Assembly: GCF_004340875.1 (NCBI RefSeq) | Contig: NZ_SLXQ01000026.1 | Coordinates: forward strand, 1 to 44,995 | Reading direction: 5' to 3' | Length of the DNA stretch: 44,995 nt | DNA from: Tamaricihabitans halophyticus | GTDB lineage: Bacteria > Actinomycetota > Actinomycetes > Mycobacteriales > Pseudonocardiaceae | Part shown: one piece after another, positions 7,687-15,278 of the stretch | Layout of the letters: every line of letters starts with the position of its first letter | Numbering within the stretch: position 1 is the stretch's first letter | Made by a program: the position numbers and the translations under genes | Notes under the pieces: model-generated | Database searches by the model: none | Seen by the model: the letters and a program-made list of their open reading frames with translations, nothing else | Told to the model about the DNA's origin: nothing

Positions 7687-8259
7687 ATGCTCATCCAGAC
7701 GAATGCGCGTCTCGCTGAGATGGTGCCCGACTTGCCTACCGGCGATGTCTTGGACCTGGGGTGTGGCGACGGTGGTGATGCGATCTGGCTGGCCAGCCGT
7801 GGCTGGATGGTCACCGCCATCGACATCTCGGCCACTGCGGTCCAGCGACTTGACTACCTAGCCAACGTACGTGGACTCGATGACCGGATCACTGCGACCG
7901 TCCACGATCTACAGACTTCGTTTCCAAGCGGCATGTTTGATCTGGTCAACGCGCATTATTTGCGCACCCCCTTCGCTCTGGATCGTGCACAACTCCTGCG
8001 AACCGCGGCACACGCGCTTGTCCCGGGTGGACGTCTGCTTGTGGTCGATCACGGATCGGCTGCCCCCTGGTCATGGAATCGAGACTCGAACGTCCGATAT
8101 CCCGGCCCGCACGAGATCTATGCAGAACTCGACTTGGACCCACTCGTCTGGAGCGCCGAGACAACAGCAACGCTCCAGCGTACCGCCACCGGCCCTGGGG
8201 GACAGACCGCTCAGGTCACTGACCATGTCCTGCTCGTCCGCCGTACCACCGGACCCTAG
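7687..8259 (+). CDS. Class I SAM-dependent methyltransferase, probably frameshifted at the N-terminus
   Basis: The open frame gives 190 residues with the Rossmann core: motif I VLDLGCGDGGD (21-31), GWMVTAIDIS with the acidic ribose-binding residue, FDLVNAHYL, and VPGGRLLVVDHG. This resembles the methyltransferases often annotated as thiopurine/tellurite types. No ribosome site precedes the ATG at 7687. The natural start seems to be ATG 7629-7631, preceded by GAGGGG and encoding MRHEIPAEFWENLYASRSTH, the expected first helix, but that frame stops after 29 codons; deleting one base near 7697 would join the two. Either the gene is broken, the sequence has an error, or a shortened protein is made from 7687. 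Confidence 0.75.
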   Translation: MLIQTNARLAEMVPDLPTGDVLDLGCGDGGDAIWLASRGWMVTAIDISATAVQRLDYLANVRGLDDRITATVHDLQTSFPSGMFDLVNAHYLRTPFALDRAQLLRTAAHALVPGGRLLVVDHGSAAPWSWNRDSNVRYPGPHEIYAELDLDPLVWSAETTATLQRTATGPGGQTAQVTDHVLLVRRTTGP

Positions 8260-8297
8260 AAATCACAGCGATCCCATCGCACAGAAAGGAACCGACC

Positions 8298-8786
8298 GTG
8301 CCTACTACCTCCCGCCGCGACACCCCACCGCCTCGTACCGGCGAGAGCGAGAGCGACGTCCTGCGAGGTTTCCTTGACTATCTTCGGATGTCTATTGCCG
8401 GCAAGGTCGAGACGGCGCCTGAACCTGAGGTGCGTCAGCCCCAGGTGCCCTCGGGCACGAGTCTGCTCGGCCTGCTCAATCATCTGACCTACGTGGAGCG
8501 TTCGATGTTCCTCGGCGCCGAGGTCACCGACTGGCAGGCAACGTTTCGGGCCGCTCCAGCGGACAGCGTTGCCGACGTCATTGCTCGCTACCGGGAGACC
8601 GTGGAGCACGTGAACAAGGTACTCGACCGTTGTACTGATCTCGCCGCACCTGTCCCTCGGCCGCGCGCGGGACGCCGCACTCCCAGCGTCCGTTGGGTAC
8701 TTGCCCACATGATCGAAGAGACCGGTCGACATGCGGGACACATCGACATTCTCCGCGAGTTGATCGACGGTGCGATCGGCCGCTGA
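8298..8786 (+). CDS. DinB/DUF664 family protein
   Basis: Four-helix-bundle protein of 162 residues related to DinB and the mycothiol-dependent enzymes. Metal-ligand candidates are the His in LLNHLTYVE (about 58-66) and the two in HMIEETGRHAGH near residue 140. Actinobacterial members often act with mycothiol as a thiol cofactor, but the function of most DUF664 proteins is not established. The start is GTG with AGAAAGGA upstream. It follows the methyltransferase by 38 bp on the same strand, suggesting one transcript. Confidence 0.85.
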   Translation: MPTTSRRDTPPPRTGESESDVLRGFLDYLRMSIAGKVETAPEPEVRQPQVPSGTSLLGLLNHLTYVERSMFLGAEVTDWQATFRAAPADSVADVIARYRETVEHVNKVLDRCTDLAAPVPRPRAGRRTPSVRWVLAHMIEETGRHAGHIDILRELIDGAIGR

Positions 8787-8894
8787 TCCCACCACACCGC
8801 GAGGGCGGGAAACGATGACCACCGCAACCCACCAGGCTGAATCTGTGTCGGACTGCGGCTGCAGGCGCACGAGCGGAGCCGTCACGTATAGGAG

Positions 8895-8923
8895 GACTGG
8901 TAGCGCCATCCTCGCTACCAGTC
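8895..8923. terminator. Terminator hairpin between convergent genes
   Basis: GACTGGTAGCG (8895-8905) pairs perfectly with CGCTACCAGTC (8913-8923) around a 7-nt loop. It lies between the ends of the DinB-like gene (8786, +) and the lipase gene (8950, -). There is no strong T run, as is common in actinomycetes. Confidence 0.7.
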
Positions 8924-8949
8924 GCCGCCATCCTCGATCAAGCTCGACT

Positions 8950-10005
8950 TCAGTTCGCGAAGACGTAGGGCTTGAGCTCGGGTTCCTTGTCGGTGCGTTG
9001 TTGCAGCACGAGTTCGCTGGCGATGCCGCTCATCGCGTTGACGTACTCGGTTGGGAATCGGGTCGCTTCCACGCCGGGCATGAACGGCTGGGTGCATACC
9101 GACCGCGGCACTCGGCTCGGCCGCGTGGGTCCGTCGTGATCTAGTGCGTCCATCGCTAGCGCGTAGGCGACCGGGTCGTAGGTTCCGACGGCGATGTGCT
9201 CGGATGTCAGGCCCAGCGGGCAGACGTCCTGGATGGCGACGTTGGTGATGCGGCCGTCGCCGCTGTGTAGTGAGCTGGTGCCGGTGTCGTCCAATGCGGG
9301 GCGCACGAACTCGTCGGTGTGCGTGTACACGTTGGTGTAGGAGATGCCTGCGAAGGTTTCCTGGCCGGAGTTGGTGGCCTTGGTGAAATTCGAGTCGGAG
9401 GTTTGCTGCCACAGCGACGGTGCGCAGCCGAGCACCGGCGGGCACAGCGCGTTGACCAGGAATGAGCCGTGATTGGTGGCGCCGAAGCTAACGTAATCGT
9501 CCACCATCGGGCGGATGTCCGGCCAGAAGCGCATGGCGAAGCGTGGCACCAGGCCGCCCTGGCTGTGGCCAAGGACGTCCACCTGGCGGCCGCTGGTCTC
9601 GTGGATGTGCCGCACGGCGTGCACCACGTATTCTGCGGAGACCTGGGCGTCGCTCATTGCGCGGTTGGGCAGCGTGACCGCGCAGTAGGGCCGGTCGAGC
9701 CGGTCCAGGGCGCGGAACCAGTTCCACTCGAAGCTCTCGCCAGGATTGCTGGTCGTCCCGTGCACAAGCAAGACCACGTTGTGCTTCGAATTCTGGGTGT
9801 TGGCGGTGCAGTTGAGGCTCTTGGCCAGGGTCGGCGCGGAAACTGACAGCGCCGGGCCGGGGCGGTTGATCGGCGCGAATTCGCGGCTGTCGTTCCCGGC
9901 GGCTGGGCTGGCCGATCCCGCAGGGGCGATAAGGACACTGAGCGCCAGCGTCAGCATTGCCGTGATCAGCGCGGCCGGTGCGTGCCTGCGTGCGGTTTTG
10001 CTCAC
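8950..10005 (-). CDS. Secreted triacylglycerol lipase-like alpha/beta hydrolase
   Basis: Predicted exported lipase of 351 residues. The GTG at 10003-10005 has GGAGGAG at ideal spacing and begins a signal peptide: SKTARRHAP, a hydrophobic stretch LITAMLTLALSVLIAP, and probable cleavage near SASPAAG. Seen: oxyanion segment LLVHGTTSNP (79-88), nucleophile elbow GHSQGG with Ser148, and late Asp and His (a His follows TSE in GLTSEHIAVG). Several Cys residues suggest disulfides outside the cell. It resembles actinobacterial lipases related to the Candida antarctica lipase B-like group. It faces the QsdR-like TetR gene across palindromes at 10165-10207. Confidence 0.88.
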   Translation of the reverse strand: MSKTARRHAPAALITAMLTLALSVLIAPAGSASPAAGNDSREFAPINRPGPALSVSAPTLAKSLNCTANTQNSKHNVVLLVHGTTSNPGESFEWNWFRALDRLDRPYCAVTLPNRAMSDAQVSAEYVVHAVRHIHETSGRQVDVLGHSQGGLVPRFAMRFWPDIRPMVDDYVSFGATNHGSFLVNALCPPVLGCAPSLWQQTSDSNFTKATNSGQETFAGISYTNVYTHTDEFVRPALDDTGTSSLHSGDGRITNVAIQDVCPLGLTSEHIAVGTYDPVAYALAMDALDHDGPTRPSRVPRSVCTQPFMPGVEATRFPTEYVNAMSGIASELVLQQRTDKEPELKPYVFAN

Positions 10006-10164
10006 CAGGCTCCTCCAGTGGTGAATGCGCGGGTGGGACCCCTCGTCGTCATTGCCGGTGCGGGCGGACAACGCCCGTTCAGCAGCTTTGTCTACCCCAT
10101 CTGAGCTAGGGATGCAACAGATTCGATTATGTTTCAACTGAAGCATATATCGGCAGTTGGAACT

Positions 10165-10207
10165 CATGACCCAAGGTCATGATGCTAATCTGACTCATAG
10201 ATGAGTC
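10165..10207. promoter_or_regulatory. Two palindromes in the lipase/TetR divergent region
   Basis: CATGACC-CAA-GGTCATG (10165-10181) and GACTCAT-AG-ATGAGTC (10192-10207) are both perfect 7-bp inverted repeats. A weaker pair CAACTG (10135-10140)/CAGTTG (10154-10159) flanks them on the lipase side. They occupy the region expected to hold both promoters, so repression of both genes by the TetR product is likely. Confidence 0.65.
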
Positions 10208-10252
10208 TCTTCAGTTGTTGAAGCAGCAATTGCGTAAACTGGGAGGTGTCGG

Positions 10253-10837
10253 ATCGTCGACACGCCGCTAGCGCGACGCCTGGCCAAGGTTGAGCGGCAA
10301 CCAGATCCGCTGACCGCGTTCAAGATCGCCCGGCGCTGGTTCAAGGCGGGTGAGCGCATCGAGATGCAGGATCTCGCCGCCAATGTCGGTATCAGCAGGG
10401 CGACATTGTTTCGCTGGGTCGGCAGCCGCGACGAGTTGCTGACGGAGGTGCTCTGGTCGCTGGCTGAGCCGACGCTGCGCGACGCGGTCGCCTCGGCGCA
10501 AGGGGAGCGCGGTGCCCGGGTCGCGGCCGCCCTCGGCAGCTTCGCCGAGGCACTGCACGCGGCGGACTACTTCCGTACCTTCCTGCGGCGCGAGCCCGAA
10601 CGCGCGCTGCGCGTGCTAACCACCAGGGCAGGCTCATTGCAGGGGCGGATGACCGCGGCTATGCAGGACCTGTTGGTCGCCAACCTGGACGCCGACGCAC
10701 TCCCACTCGACCTACCCGACATGGCCTACCTGCTGGTGCGGGTCGCGGAGTCGTACATCTACGCTGACATCATCATCGGTGCCGAACCGGATCCGACGAA
10801 GGTGTATCAAGCGGTGGCGACGCTCCTACGTGACTGA
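10253..10837 (+). CDS. QsdR-like TetR family regulator with an unusual start
   Basis: The TetR fold needs the segment LARRLAKVERQPDPLTAFKIARRWF, read in frame from about 10271, before the HTH MQDLAANVGISRATLFRWVGS. The C-terminal part, with YLLVRVAESYIYADIIIG, fits the QsdR type. The only ATG in frame (10364) would remove the first helix. Upstream the frame is open back to a TAA at 10235-10237, with no ATG, GTG or TTG; GGGAGG (10241-10246) lies 6 nt before an ATC (10253), which I take as the start. A GTG at 10246 is out of frame. A rare start codon, a mutated start, or a sequence error are all possible. The product is about 194 residues and faces the lipase gene. Confidence 0.75.
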   Translation: MVDTPLARRLAKVERQPDPLTAFKIARRWFKAGERIEMQDLAANVGISRATLFRWVGSRDELLTEVLWSLAEPTLRDAVASAQGERGARVAAALGSFAEALHAADYFRTFLRREPERALRVLTTRAGSLQGRMTAAMQDLLVANLDADALPLDLPDMAYLLVRVAESYIYADIIIGAEPDPTKVYQAVATLLRD

Positions 10838-11119
10838 GGTCGTTCGGCAGGCAAAGACGTCGTGTGGGTCCTTCGTCGAGATCGCAGAGCGGTGAGCAGG
10901 CAAATATCGATGCCTGCGCTGCGTTTCGACGGGTGTGCTGGCGCCAGTACCGCATCCCCGTCGTGCACGAAGAACTTCTCGGCTGTGGGAGTGAGGTGCG
11001 GCCCCACCGCCTTGACCGCAACTCCCGATAGACGTCATGGGTACGGGATCGGCGTTTCCGCGAGTCTACATAGGATAGATAGGCGGGAGGAGTTTTCTGC
11101 GCGCGTTGTCCGGGCCGGG
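10838..11119. other. Gene-free stretch between TetR and protease genes
   Basis: This 282-bp gap lies between two gene 3' ends. Several short frames are open on both strands but none has a recognisable domain, codon pattern or ribosome site. No clear hairpin was found. Confidence 0.4.
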
Positions 11120-11911
11120 TCACGCGCCCCCGATTGTGTCCTTGATCCAGGGCTTGTGGGCCACGGTGTCGGTCCATATCATTGGGCCGACGCATCGAGG
11201 GTTGGTGTCGAAGTCGCCGTCTCGGCTCATGACGCCGCTGAGTTCCCATCCGCGCCAGTTGTGCTGTATTACGGGTCCGCCGGAGTCCAGGGTGCACGCC
11301 TGTGCCTTGCCGCTTGGATGTTCGGAGCACGTGTCGCTTTCTGGTTCGAATCCCGTGCATGCCTTATCGCGCACGATTTCGGTGTCCAACTGTTGCAGAG
11401 TGGTCGGAGGTTCTGGACAGTCGGTGCCGTCCTCACAGGTCATCCCCCAACCCATGATGCGTACGGGGGAGGAGGGTTCGGTTCTCGTGTCGGCGATCCG
11501 GATCGGTTCCTGCCTGACTGGCGCGTCCAGCTTCAGCAGGGCGATGTCGCGTCGTAGTGCTAGGGGCTCGGGATCATAGTCGGGATGTTCGACGATCTTC
11601 GTGACATTGCGTTCGGTGCCGCCTTGCTGTCGATCATTGCTACCGATCTGGACCGACATGTCCTTTGCGGACAGATGGGTGCAGTGGCCGGCGGTCACAA
11701 CCCAGTCGGGGGCGATCAGTGCGCCGCCACAGTAGTGTTGCCCCTGCGCGTCACGGATCGTCGTGACGAACGAGTAGTCCTCGGTGGCATCCGTGCCGTT
11801 GATGATGGCGTTTGCTGGCGTTGCCATCGCCAGCGCGGCCATACCGGCCATGCCCACCGTTGTAGCCAACGCAGCGAACCGCCACAGTCGCCGATGAGCC
11901 TGCTGTCCCAT
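11120..11911 (-). CDS. Secreted S1 (trypsin-fold) serine protease with altered active-site loop
   Basis: Exported protein of 263 residues. The signal peptide is arginine-rich then hydrophobic, ending ATPANA at residue 35. The mature start IINGTDA is the chymotrypsin-type activation sequence. The catalytic triad is complete: His76 in TAGHC, Asp122 in DIALLKL, Ser210 in LDSGGP. Two positions are odd: the residue before Asp-Ser, normally Gly193 of the oxyanion hole, is Leu208, and position 189 at the base of the S1 pocket is Gln204, so trypsin-like Arg/Lys cleavage is unlikely. Cysteine pairs suggest disulfides. It may be an active enzyme of unusual specificity or a weakly active homologue. Confidence 0.9.
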   Translation of the reverse strand: MGQQAHRRLWRFAALATTVGMAGMAALAMATPANAIINGTDATEDYSFVTTIRDAQGQHYCGGALIAPDWVVTAGHCTHLSAKDMSVQIGSNDRQQGGTERNVTKIVEHPDYDPEPLALRRDIALLKLDAPVRQEPIRIADTRTEPSSPVRIMGWGMTCEDGTDCPEPPTTLQQLDTEIVRDKACTGFEPESDTCSEHPSGKAQACTLDSGGPVIQHNWRGWELSGVMSRDGDFDTNPRCVGPMIWTDTVAHKPWIKDTIGGA

Positions 11912-12016
11912 TCGTTGCCCGCTTTCTCCGCGCTCGTATCGAACTTCGATCAGTAGTCACCACCTTCGCGTCGAATGCATGCCGAGTGCGTCAGGCGTGA
12001 GTCGGATCGTTCTAGT

Positions 12017-12057
12017 ACTTTCGGCTGAGAGTTTGCTCCGCAACTCTGGCCGAAAGT
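12017..12057. terminator. Long two-part hairpin, probable terminator
   Basis: ACTTTCGGC (12017-12025) pairs with GCCGAAAGT (12049-12057), and inside it AGAGTT (12028-12033) pairs with AACTCT (12042-12047) around an 8-nt loop. It follows the stop of the YdcF-like gene (12123, minus strand) and precedes the protease start (11911), so it probably ends the upstream transcript; a protein-binding role is an alternative. Confidence 0.6.
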
Positions 12058-12122
12058 TCCGTGCTGGATAGGCGATTCCGGTAGTGGTGACCCGGTCACG
12101 GGATTGAGCTAACCCCGGCTGG

Positions 12123-13136
12123 TCACCAGATTGCCGTCGCGACCTGCAGCGCGACGATGAGGACGCAGATGGTGATGTTGGCGGTGCGGTGTTCGAGGAA
12201 GATGGCGATGAATTCGCGGATAGTGGCGCTTGGCCAGAAGTACCATGCCGTCGGTGATCCGATGACGTGGCCATTGACCTTCGCTTTGCGGGCGAGCAGG
12301 GCGGCGCGTAGGACGTGGAAGTTGTTGGTGACGATGACACACCGGTAGTCGGCTTGGTGTGTCCGCATGAGTTCCTTGCTGTAGGTGAGGTTCTCCCACG
12401 TCGTTTGTGACTGTTGCTCCAGCAGGATGTTGTCTTGGGATACGCCATTGGAGGTCAGGTAATTGGCCATAGCCTCGGCTTCGGGTATCGCTTCGTCCGC
12501 CCCCTGTCCGCCAGAGGTGATCAGTACCGGGTTTCTGCCCTTTGCCGTTTCGGCATCGAACACGCGATGTCCACGATCGAGCCGACTGGCCAGCAGCGGC
12601 GATACGCGCTTGCCTTCGAGGAGTCCGGCCCCGAGCACGACGATGAAATCGACCGCGTGCCGGATCCGGATCCGGCCGTACACGAAAACGTAGAGCAGGA
12701 AACAAATGAACAGCAACGACATGTAGGCCAGTACACTGTTGACTGCGGATGACGTTACCCAGAGTGGTTTCCAGCCGATCCGTCCAATGAGGAAGTTGAC
12801 TGGGACAAACGCGGCCATGGCGATTCCGGCTAGCAGGGACAACAGGTTCGCAGGACGTCGCCCCTCGCGACGAAGCATGGTGATGCCGTTGCAGATCAAA
12901 AACACGGCGACGGCCAATATTGACAACGAGGCGAGCGCGACGCCCACGAACAACAGGAACGCGGCAGCGGCCCCTGACACCGAAGCCACCACGAACAACA
13001 CGCCCATCGCGAGGAACACGAGCGCGAAGAACAGGTAAAAGCCGTTGCGGAGCTTACGTTGGTCTCGCCCGAAGCTGACCAAAAACACCAGCAGGAACAG
13101 TCCAGCGATGACGAACGGAACAGGCGAAATCGTCAT
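12123..13136 (-). CDS. YdcF/DUF218 family membrane protein
   Basis: Membrane protein of 337 residues. The first ~155 residues hold about five or six hydrophobic segments (VPFVIAGLFLLVFLVSF, FYLFFALVFLAMGVLFVVAS and others). The DUF218 domain follows: VVLGAGL, SPLLASRLDRG, LITSGGQGADE, PEAEAMANYL, LEQQSQTTWENL, VIVTNNFHVLRA. A final hydrophobic helix lies near the C-terminus. DUF218 proteins such as SanA/YdcF are envelope-linked; the exact reaction is not known. I chose ATG 13136 over GTG 13148; neither has a strong ribosome site. Confidence 0.85.
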   Translation of the reverse strand: MTISPVPFVIAGLFLLVFLVSFGRDQRKLRNGFYLFFALVFLAMGVLFVVASVSGAAAAFLLFVGVALASLSILAVAVFLICNGITMLRREGRRPANLLSLLAGIAMAAFVPVNFLIGRIGWKPLWVTSSAVNSVLAYMSLLFICFLLYVFVYGRIRIRHAVDFIVVLGAGLLEGKRVSPLLASRLDRGHRVFDAETAKGRNPVLITSGGQGADEAIPEAEAMANYLTSNGVSQDNILLEQQSQTTWENLTYSKELMRTHQADYRCVIVTNNFHVLRAALLARKAKVNGHVIGSPTAWYFWPSATIREFIAIFLEHRTANITICVLIVALQVATAIW

Positions 13137-13196
13137 GCCACCCACCACGATCCACAGTGGTCGCGTGTTGAACCCAACGCCGAATCGCGCTGTGTC

Positions 13197-13285
13197 GACG
13201 TGGCGGGGTCATCTCCAGCGACGGTCACCGGCAAGCCGCCAGTGGAAATGATCGCCCACCGACGAGCCGCCATTCCCGCCACGTC
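13197..13285. repeat. Perfect 11-bp inverted repeat with a long loop
   Basis: GACGTGGCGGG (13197-13207) and CCCGCCACGTC (13275-13285) are exact inverted repeats 67 bp apart, in a 481-bp intergenic region (13137-13617) that holds no gene I can support. Inside the loop a second, imperfect inverted match is visible (GGTCATCTCC against GGAAATGATC). It may be the remains of a mobile element or a structured RNA. Confidence 0.45.
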
Positions 13286-13550
13286 AACTGCTCTCTGTGA
13301 GTAACACACGGCGGCGATTAGACCATACAGAGTAATCGGAATGGTGACCGTGGTGCTGATGTGGTCATAACAGGCGCACCGATCTTCACCGGCGTTCTCC
13401 CGCTTGGCGGGCTCTGCGTGTCGCCGCGCTGATTCTCGACGAAGTGAGCCAGCTCCTCGCGCCGAAGTTGGTTTATGCGGTGGTGCGCGCATTTCAGTGC
13501 TTGCGGCCGTCCATGACGTTCACGGTGACTGGTCTGATGCCGGCAGGTCG

Positions 13551-13580
13551 TTGACAAACAAACAAGTCTGTTTGTTTAAT
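13551..13580 (+). promoter_or_regulatory. Promoter with embedded operator for the SDR-ECH-ligase-oxidoreductase operon
   Basis: TTGACA (13551-13556) is a consensus -35 and TTTAAT (13575-13580) a near-consensus -10, 18 bp apart. The spacer is filled by the palindrome AAACAAACA-AGTC-TGTTTGTTT (13556-13577) with perfect 9-bp arms, so a bound repressor would exclude RNA polymerase. The half-site CTGTTTG (13568-13574) recurs at 19653-19659 before the TetR gene at 19674, which is therefore the likely regulator. Confidence 0.75.
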
Positions 13581-13617
13581 GTGTCGGACATGCTGATCGA
13601 CTATGCGAGGTGTACGG

Positions 13618-14478
13618 GTGAGCAGCCGGGTTGCGATCGTGACCGGAGCGGGCGCGGGGCTCGGCCGTGCCTACGCGCTGGACCTGGCGCGAGCCGGACT
13701 ACGGCTCGTGGTGAACGACCGGGACGGTACAGCCGCCGCACGGGTCGCCGGCGAATGTCACGAGATTGGTGTGGAAGCCGAATCCGACGAATCGGCCGTC
13801 GGTGCGCTCGGCGTGGCAGGGGAGTTGGTCGGCCGGACACTGGAGCGGTTCGGCCGCGTGGATGCCTTGGTCTGCAACGCCGGTGTGGTACGTGATCGGA
13901 CAGTTCATCGCTTGACCGACATGGATGTGCAGGAGGTGCTGTCCGTGCATCTCGGTGGCGTCATCGACCAGGTGCGGGCGGTCTGGCCGCACTTCCGGCG
14001 GCAGCGATACGGGCGGGTGGTACTCGTCTCGTCGGCGGCCGGCCTGTTCGGCAGTGTGGGGCAGGCCAACTATGCAGCGGCGAAAGCGGCGGTCGTGGGT
14101 CTGGGGCGGACGCTCGCCGCGGAGGGACGTTCGTACGATATCGCGGCGAACGTCGTCGCGCCGGTGGCGCAGACTGACATGGCCATGACGGCGCTTGGCG
14201 ACGCTTTCGCCGGCTTGTCGGCCGATGACGTGGCCCCGTTGGTGACCTACCTGTGTTCGGAAGGCTGCATGGTTTCCGGCGAGCTGTTCGCCGCGGGCGG
14301 TGGCCGGGTAACGCGCATCGGATGGGCGGAGTCGGCGGGTGTGCGGCTGCCGCACGGTTTCACTGCCGCCGATATCGCCGCGGAGATCGACACGATCCGG
14401 GATATGTCCGGCTGTGCGTTTCCAGCGGACGTGGCTGAACATCTGAAGCCCCTGCTACGTCAGAAGCAGCCGCAGTGA
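13618..14478 (+). CDS. SDR family 3-hydroxyacyl-CoA dehydrogenase-like protein
   Basis: Short-chain dehydrogenase of 286 residues. Seen: TGAGAGLG cofactor motif, DRDG after the second strand, NAGVVRDRT, VSSAAGLFG, and YAAAK with the catalytic Tyr and Lys; GQANYAAAKAAVVGL is typical of the dehydrogenase half of multifunctional beta-oxidation enzymes (MFE-2 type). The C-terminal ~60 residues (AESAGVRLPHGFTAADIAAE) extend beyond the usual fold. GTG 13618 has GAGGTG upstream; ATG 13603 is an alternative five codons earlier. It is the first gene of the operon and overlaps the next by 4 bp, so it probably oxidises a 3-hydroxyacyl-CoA made by its neighbours. Confidence 0.85.
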   Translation: MSSRVAIVTGAGAGLGRAYALDLARAGLRLVVNDRDGTAAARVAGECHEIGVEAESDESAVGALGVAGELVGRTLERFGRVDALVCNAGVVRDRTVHRLTDMDVQEVLSVHLGGVIDQVRAVWPHFRRQRYGRVVLVSSAAGLFGSVGQANYAAAKAAVVGLGRTLAAEGRSYDIAANVVAPVAQTDMAMTALGDAFAGLSADDVAPLVTYLCSEGCMVSGELFAAGGGRVTRIGWAESAGVRLPHGFTAADIAAEIDTIRDMSGCAFPADVAEHLKPLLRQKQPQ

Positions 14479-15248
14479 GCGCGCGGCTGGAGCGTCACGG
14501 CGGAGCCCTGTATGTCGTGCTGGATGTCCCCGCGCGGCGAAACGCCCTCAACGCAGAGGGTTTCGCCACCCTGCGGGAGGCCTGCCGCGTGGCCCGCGAT
14601 GAGCACCCCACCGCGCTGGTCATCACCGGCGCCAACGACACCTTCACCGCCGGCGGTGACCTCGAGTGGTTCACCAGCCTGGCCGAGAGCCCAGACAGTC
14701 TGCGGGAGGTGTTCAGCCAGCTCGCCCAGGTGATGTGGGACTTGGAGGACCTGCCGTGCCCGATCGTTGCCGGAGTCGGCGGTGTGTGCGTGGCGGGCGG
14801 CCTGGAGATCGTGTGCCTGGCCGACATCGTCGTTGCCGCGCGGAGCGCGACGTTCGCCGACGGGCACGCCCGCGTCGGACTGTTGCCGTTGGCCGGGACC
14901 GTGCACCGGCTGGCCGCAAGGGTCGGATCGGCGGCGGCAAACCGGTTGTTGCTCACCGGTGCCGTCATCGACGCCAACGAAGCACTGCGGATCGGTCTCG
15001 TCGGCCAGGTCGTCGAGGACGGCCGGCTATCCGCCGCTCTCGACGACACATGTGCGGCGCTTTCGGCCTCGCCCGCGCGCGTGCTCGCCGCGCTCACTCG
15101 GCTCTCGCGGCAGACGGACGGCAACCGCGTGCGAGCCCGCCGGAAGGAGCTTGACGAGGCACTCGCCAACGCGGGCAGCCCCAGTGTGCTGGAAGGCCTG
15201 AACTCCTTCCTGGAACGCCGCGAACCCCGCTTCGGACGGAACGCGTAA
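14475..15248 (+). CDS. Enoyl-CoA hydratase/isomerase family protein
   Basis: Crotonase-fold protein of 257 residues starting with GTG in a GTGA overlap with the SDR stop. The acyl-CoA oxyanion loops are ARRNALN and FTAGGDLEWF. The first catalytic Glu is present in AGGLEIV, but the second (normally in the QPEI-L-G segment) is replaced by His in DGHARVG. One-glutamate crotonases include isomerases and other CoA-thioester enzymes, so simple hydration is not assured. It acts on a CoA ester made by the ligase encoded next. Confidence 0.88.
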   Translation: MSARLERHGGALYVVLDVPARRNALNAEGFATLREACRVARDEHPTALVITGANDTFTAGGDLEWFTSLAESPDSLREVFSQLAQVMWDLEDLPCPIVAGVGGVCVAGGLEIVCLADIVVAARSATFADGHARVGLLPLAGTVHRLAARVGSAAANRLLLTGAVIDANEALRIGLVGQVVEDGRLSAALDDTCAALSASPARVLAALTRLSRQTDGNRVRARRKELDEALANAGSPSVLEGLNSFLERREPRFGRNA

Positions 15249-15278
15249 CCCACCCGCCGCTTCAATGAGGAGGCTGCA

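Noticed and set aside
8256-8931. Minus-strand frames opposite the DinB-like gene
   Set aside because: The plus-strand protein has the family His residues and a ribosome site; the opposite frames are low-complexity and overlap it fully.
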